Positions 5,369-6,465 of a stretch of 6,465 bases of DNA are shown in pieces. Source of the DNA: an uncultured Eubacteriales bacterium (GTDB lineage: Bacteria; Bacillota; Clostridia; Oscillospirales; Acutalibacteraceae). How positions within the stretch are numbered: the stretch's first letter is position 1; each line of letters begins with the position of its first letter. A model generated the notes under the pieces. That model worked only from the letters and a program-made list of their open reading frames with translations, was not told the DNA's origin and made no database searches. The translations under genes and the position numbers were made by a program. The DNA is taken from NCBI GenBank assembly GCA_900316925.1, contig ONEU01000140.1:1-6465 (forward strand), read 5' to 3'.

Positions 5369-6465
5369 ATGGAATTTAATGAGTTTGAATCAATCAAAAT
5401 TGGTCTGGCTTCCCCCGATCTGATCAGACAGTGGTCTTACGGCGAGGTTAAAAAGCCGGAAACCATCAACTACCGTACCTTGAAGCCCGAAAAGGAAGGT
5501 CTGTTCTGTGAGGCCATCTTCGGTCCGCAGAAGGACTGGGAGTGTCATTGCGGCAAATATAAGAAGATTCATTTCAAGGGCAGGGTGTGTGAGCGCTGCG
5601 GCGTTGAGATCACTCGCTCAAAGGTGCGCCGTGAGCGTATGGGCCACATTGAACTGGCCGCTCCGGTGTCACATATCTGGTATTTCAAGGGGATCCCCTC
5701 CCGGATGGGACTGATCCTCGATATCTCTCCCCGTACCCTGGAAAAGGTCCTGTATTTTGCCATGTACATCGTGACCTATGTGGATCCCGACAGTGAGGCT
5801 GCCCGTGAGCTTTCCAAGCAGCAGTGCCTCTCCGAGAAGGATTACAGGGACATGAAGGAAAAATATGAGGATGACTTTGAAGCACTCATGGGTGCGGAGG
5901 CCATCCAGAAGCTGCTCAAGGAGATCGACCTTGAAAAGCTCTCCGAGGAACTGAAGGAGGAGCTGGAAAACTCCTCCGGTCAGAAGCGTGTGCGTATTCT
6001 CAAGCGTCTGGAAGTCGTGGAATCCTTCCGTCTGTCCGGCAACCGTCCTGAGTGGATGGTGCTCGACGTGATCCCGGTGATCCCGCCGGATATCCGTCCC
6101 ATGGTACAGCTCGACGGCGGCCGTTTCGCTACCTCTGACCTCAACGACCTCTATCGTCGTGTAATCAATCGTAATAACCGTCTGAACAGACTGCTGGAGC
6201 TCAATGCTCCCGATATCATCATCCGCAACGAGAAGCGTATGCTGCAGGAAGCCGTGGATGCCCTGATCGACAACGGCCGTCGCGGCAGACCGGTGACCGG
6301 TCCGAATAACCGTGCATTGAAATCCCTGTCGGATATGCTGAAAGGTAAGCAGGGACGTTTCCGTCAGAACCTCTTGGGTAAGCGCGTTGACTACTCCGGC
6401 CGTTCCGTTATCGTCGTAGGCCCGGAACTGAAACTCCATCAGTGCGGCCTGCCGAAGGAAATGGC
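5369..6465 (+). CDS. rpoC: DNA-directed RNA polymerase, beta' subunit, N-terminal part (cut by window end)
   Basis: RpoC is the largest polymerase subunit; with RpoB it builds the cleft and it carries the catalytic magnesium site. Only 365 codons are present because the window ends mid-gene. The N-terminal zinc ribbon is intact, with C59, C61, C74 and C77 in the spacing C-x-C and C-x2-C (E. coli C70, C72, C85, C88). The lid region follows at about 236-255 (PVIPPDIRPMVQLDGGRF). Then comes the coiled-coil that docks sigma region 2 (about 254-300), the rudder around 303-325, and the start of switch 2 (GKQGRFRQNLLGKRVDYSGR, 326-345). The catalytic NADFDGD motif lies beyond the window. A helical, charged stretch at about 154-203, rich in Lys and Glu, lies in the clamp region where length varies between phyla. 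The start at 5369 is fixed by AGGAGG and by the typical opening FESIKIGLASPDLIRQWSYGEV. No frameshift was seen. Confidence 0.98.
   Translation, partial: MEFNEFESIKIGLASPDLIRQWSYGEVKKPETINYRTLKPEKEGLFCEAIFGPQKDWECHCGKYKKIHFKGRVCERCGVEITRSKVRRERMGHIELAAPVSHIWYFKGIPSRMGLILDISPRTLEKVLYFAMYIVTYVDPDSEAARELSKQQCLSEKDYRDMKEKYEDDFEALMGAEAIQKLLKEIDLEKLSEELKEELENSSGQKRVRILKRLEVVESFRLSGNRPEWMVLDVIPVIPPDIRPMVQLDGGRFATSDLNDLYRRVINRNNRLNRLLELNAPDIIIRNEKRMLQEAVDALIDNGRRGRPVTGPNNRALKSLSDMLKGKQGRFRQNLLGKRVDYSGRSVIVVGPELKLHQCGLPKEM

Overview
The window looks like chromosomal DNA of a Gram-positive bacterium of the Firmicutes, most likely a clostridial (Ruminococcaceae/Oscillospiraceae-like) species. The reasons are the compact RpoB of 1237 residues that keeps Firmicutes-like wording, the strong AGGAGG-type ribosome binding sites, and near-consensus housekeeping (sigma-A type) promoters. 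The genus cannot be settled by eye.

Layout. The left part (1-1121) carries two leftward, single-gene transcription units. The first is the N-terminal end of a membrane-anchored protein with a Pro/Ser/Thr-rich linker (268 down to the window edge), with its own promoter at 335-363. The second is an unrecognised acidic, tyrosine-rich protein of 167 residues (1007-504), with its own extended -10 promoter at 1093-1121 and a strong leftward intrinsic terminator at 444-482.

The intergenic region (1008-1639) holds a rightward intrinsic terminator (1208-1246) with no visible gene feeding it. Next comes an inverted repeat with a leftward U-tract (1268-1298) that overlaps the -35 box of the rpoB promoter (1297-1325). 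A leader of about 308 nt follows. It starts AT-rich and turns GC-rich and hairpin-filled before the rpoB start at 1640.

The right part is the core RNA polymerase operon: complete rpoB (1640-5353) and, 15 nt later, the first 365 codons of rpoC (5369 to the window end). The two large subunits are co-transcribed and form the catalytic cleft. The rplJ-rplL genes that commonly sit just upstream of rpoB are absent here, and rpoB has its own promoter and long leader.

No mobile element, CRISPR array, tRNA or rRNA was seen. The coding content is mainly ordinary housekeeping. The parts most worth a second look are the structured rpoB leader with two mutually exclusive stems, the face-to-face terminators beside its promoter, the acidic tail of RpoB, and a proline inside the rifampicin-binding segment.
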